From contig JBLXDU010000007.1 of NCBI GenBank assembly GCA_048263775.1, forward strand, positions 62,001 to 126,000: DNA of 64,000 bases, read 5' to 3'. This DNA comes from UBA1479 sp048263775. GTDB taxonomy: Bacteria; Pseudomonadota; Alphaproteobacteria; Rhodospirillales; Casp-alpha2. Positions 62,918-64,000 of this stretch are shown in pieces (the stretch's first letter is position 1; every line of letters begins with the position of its first letter). The translations under genes were made by a program, and so were the position numbers. The notes beneath the pieces were generated by a model that was not told where the DNA came from, did not search any database, and saw only the letters and a program-made list of their open reading frames with translations.

Positions 62918-64000
62918 TTAGGGTTCCGAGCGGTAGTTGGGGGCCTCGCGGGCGATGGTGATGTCATGGACGTGGCTTTCGCGCAGGCCCGCCCCTGTGA
63001 TGCGGCGCATTTCCGGTTTGGTGCGCAGTTCCTGGATGGTGGCGCAACCGGTATAGCCCATGGCCGCCCTGAGGCCGCCGACCAACTGATGGACGATGGT
63101 GCCGAGCGGCCCGCGGTAAGGCACGCGGCCTTCGACCCCTTCGGGCACCAGTTTCAGGCTGTCGGAGACTTCGGCCTGGAAATAGCGGTCGGCCGATCCG
63201 CGCGCCATGGCGCCCAGCGAGCCCATACCCCGATATGACTTGAACGACCGCCCCTGGTAGAGGAACACCTCACCCGGGCTTTCGTCCGTGCCGGCGAACA
63301 GCGATCCGATCATCACCGCCTCGGCACCGGCCGCGATGGCCTTGGCGACGTCGCCGGAATACTTGATGCCGCCATCGGCGATGCAGGGCACGCCCGCTTT
63401 GCCGCAGGCTTCCGCCGATTCCATGATCGCCGTCAGCTGCGGCATGCCGACACCCGCGACCATGCGCGTGGTGCAGATGGTGCCCGGCCCGATGCCGATC
63501 TTCACGGCGTCGGCACCGGCGTCGATCAACGCCTTGGCGCCTTCCGGGGTGGCCACGTTGCCGCCGATGATCTGGGTCCGGTTGGACATTTTCTTGATGA
63601 TGTTGACGGCGTCGAGAACGCCCTGGGAATGGCCGTGCGCCGTATCGACGACGACCACGTCAACCCCGGCGTCAATCAGCGCCTCGGCCCGCGCCCGGCC
63701 GTCGTCGCCGACCCCGGTGGCTGCCGCGACGCGCAGGCGACCCTGGTCGTCCTTGCAGGCGTTGGGATGGGCCTGTTCCTTTTCGATGTCCTTGACCGTG
63801 ACCAGGCCGACGCAACGGTAGGCTTCGTCGACCACGATCAGGCGTTCGATGCGGAACTTGTGCAGAAGCCGCTTGGCCTCGTCACGCGACACGTTCTCCT
63901 TGACCGTGATCAAAGGCAGGTCGGGCTGGTTGCGGGTCATCAACTCGGATACCGGCTGCTTCAGGTTCTCGGCGAAGCGGATATCGCGGTTAGTGATGAT
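62918..64000 (-). CDS. guaB: IMP dehydrogenase (N-terminus beyond window)
   Basis: GuaB oxidises IMP to XMP, the step before GuaA. Present are the second CBS motif (IVVDEAYRCVGLVTVKDIEKEQ), DTAHGHSQGVLDAVN, the catalytic cysteine loop GIGPGTICTTRMVAGVG, the flap GMGSLGAMARGSADRYF and the C-terminus ending YRSEP. The first part of the protein, including the barrel start and most of CBS1, runs off the window's right edge. Family length is about 490 residues; about 360 are visible. Confidence 0.97.
   Translation of the reverse strand: MITNRDIRFAENLKQPVSELMTRNQPDLPLITVKENVSRDEAKRLLHKFRIERLIVVDEAYRCVGLVTVKDIEKEQAHPNACKDDQGRLRVAAATGVGDDGRARAEALIDAGVDVVVVDTAHGHSQGVLDAVNIIKKMSNRTQIIGGNVATPEGAKALIDAGADAVKIGIGPGTICTTRMVAGVGMPQLTAIMESAEACGKAGVPCIADGGIKYSGDVAKAIAAGAEAVMIGSLFAGTDESPGEVFLYQGRSFKSYRGMGSLGAMARGSADRYFQAEVSDSLKLVPEGVEGRVPYRGPLGTIVHQLVGGLRAAMGYTGCATIQELRTKPEMRRITGAGLRESHVHDITIAREAPNYRSEP

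Overview
The window is a high-GC chromosomal segment of an alphaproteobacterium, most likely a Rhodospirillales-type organism. This is inferred from gene order and protein families, not from a search. The supporting blocks are rne divergent from amidase, mrcA and prfB; a complete isc operon with a zinc-ribbon HscB; an Atm1-type exporter; and guaA, an RsmB-like methyltransferase and guaB in one neighbourhood. Nearly all genes are housekeeping and densely packed. I saw no tRNA, rRNA, CRISPR array, insertion sequence or integrase.

Layout. 1-9.6 kb: a gene tail, an aminotransferase, RNase E (minus strand), then amidase, penicillin-binding protein 1A and RF2; RF2 is read through a programmed +1 frameshift. 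9.6-23.5 kb: orphan FliL-like protein, Bcp, GlnE, a giant AsmA-like envelope protein, two convergent GT39 glycosyltransferase paralogues, TyrS, AnmK and a hydrolase. 23.7-31.7 kb: cysE followed by the isc operon (iscR, two cysteine desulfurases, iscU, iscA, hscB, hscA, fdx, iscX), which joins cysteine supply to Fe-S assembly. 31.7-40.6 kb: PAS histidine kinase, DUF599 protein, MnmA, TSUP transporter, Atm1-like ABC exporter, a receiver/Hpt-like pair and small hypotheticals. 40.6-45.7 kb: GuaA, secreted small proteins and a two-subunit sulfopyruvate-decarboxylase-like enzyme.

45.7-48.0 kb is the one clear accessory island: an AT-rich retron between the convergent comE-like gene and thiC. It holds a reverse transcriptase fused to a TOPRIM domain (Ec67-like architecture) and, upstream of it, a non-coding RNA locus bounded by a perfect 12-bp inverted repeat, with internal stem-loops and a plausible promoter. 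A 13-bp direct repeat, one copy covering the last codons of thiC, brackets the island. This is the most interesting element in the window and is likely an anti-phage system.

48-64 kb: thiC with its TPP riboswitch, a lipoprotein with a degenerate nuclease fold, a FetAB-like ABC pair in one operon with an enolase-superfamily enzyme and a hydroxyacid dehydrogenase, a DUF4126/TerB pair, a hydrolase, a TauD/TfdA-family dioxygenase, the RsmB-like methyltransferase, a little-known membrane gene cluster with a MotA/TolQ/ExbB-like channel protein, a PNPOx-fold protein and the 3' part of guaB. A shared palindrome of the TTGTATACAA type precedes both the sulfopyruvate-decarboxylase-like operon and the dioxygenase gene, suggesting that one GntR-type regulator, not encoded here, controls both.
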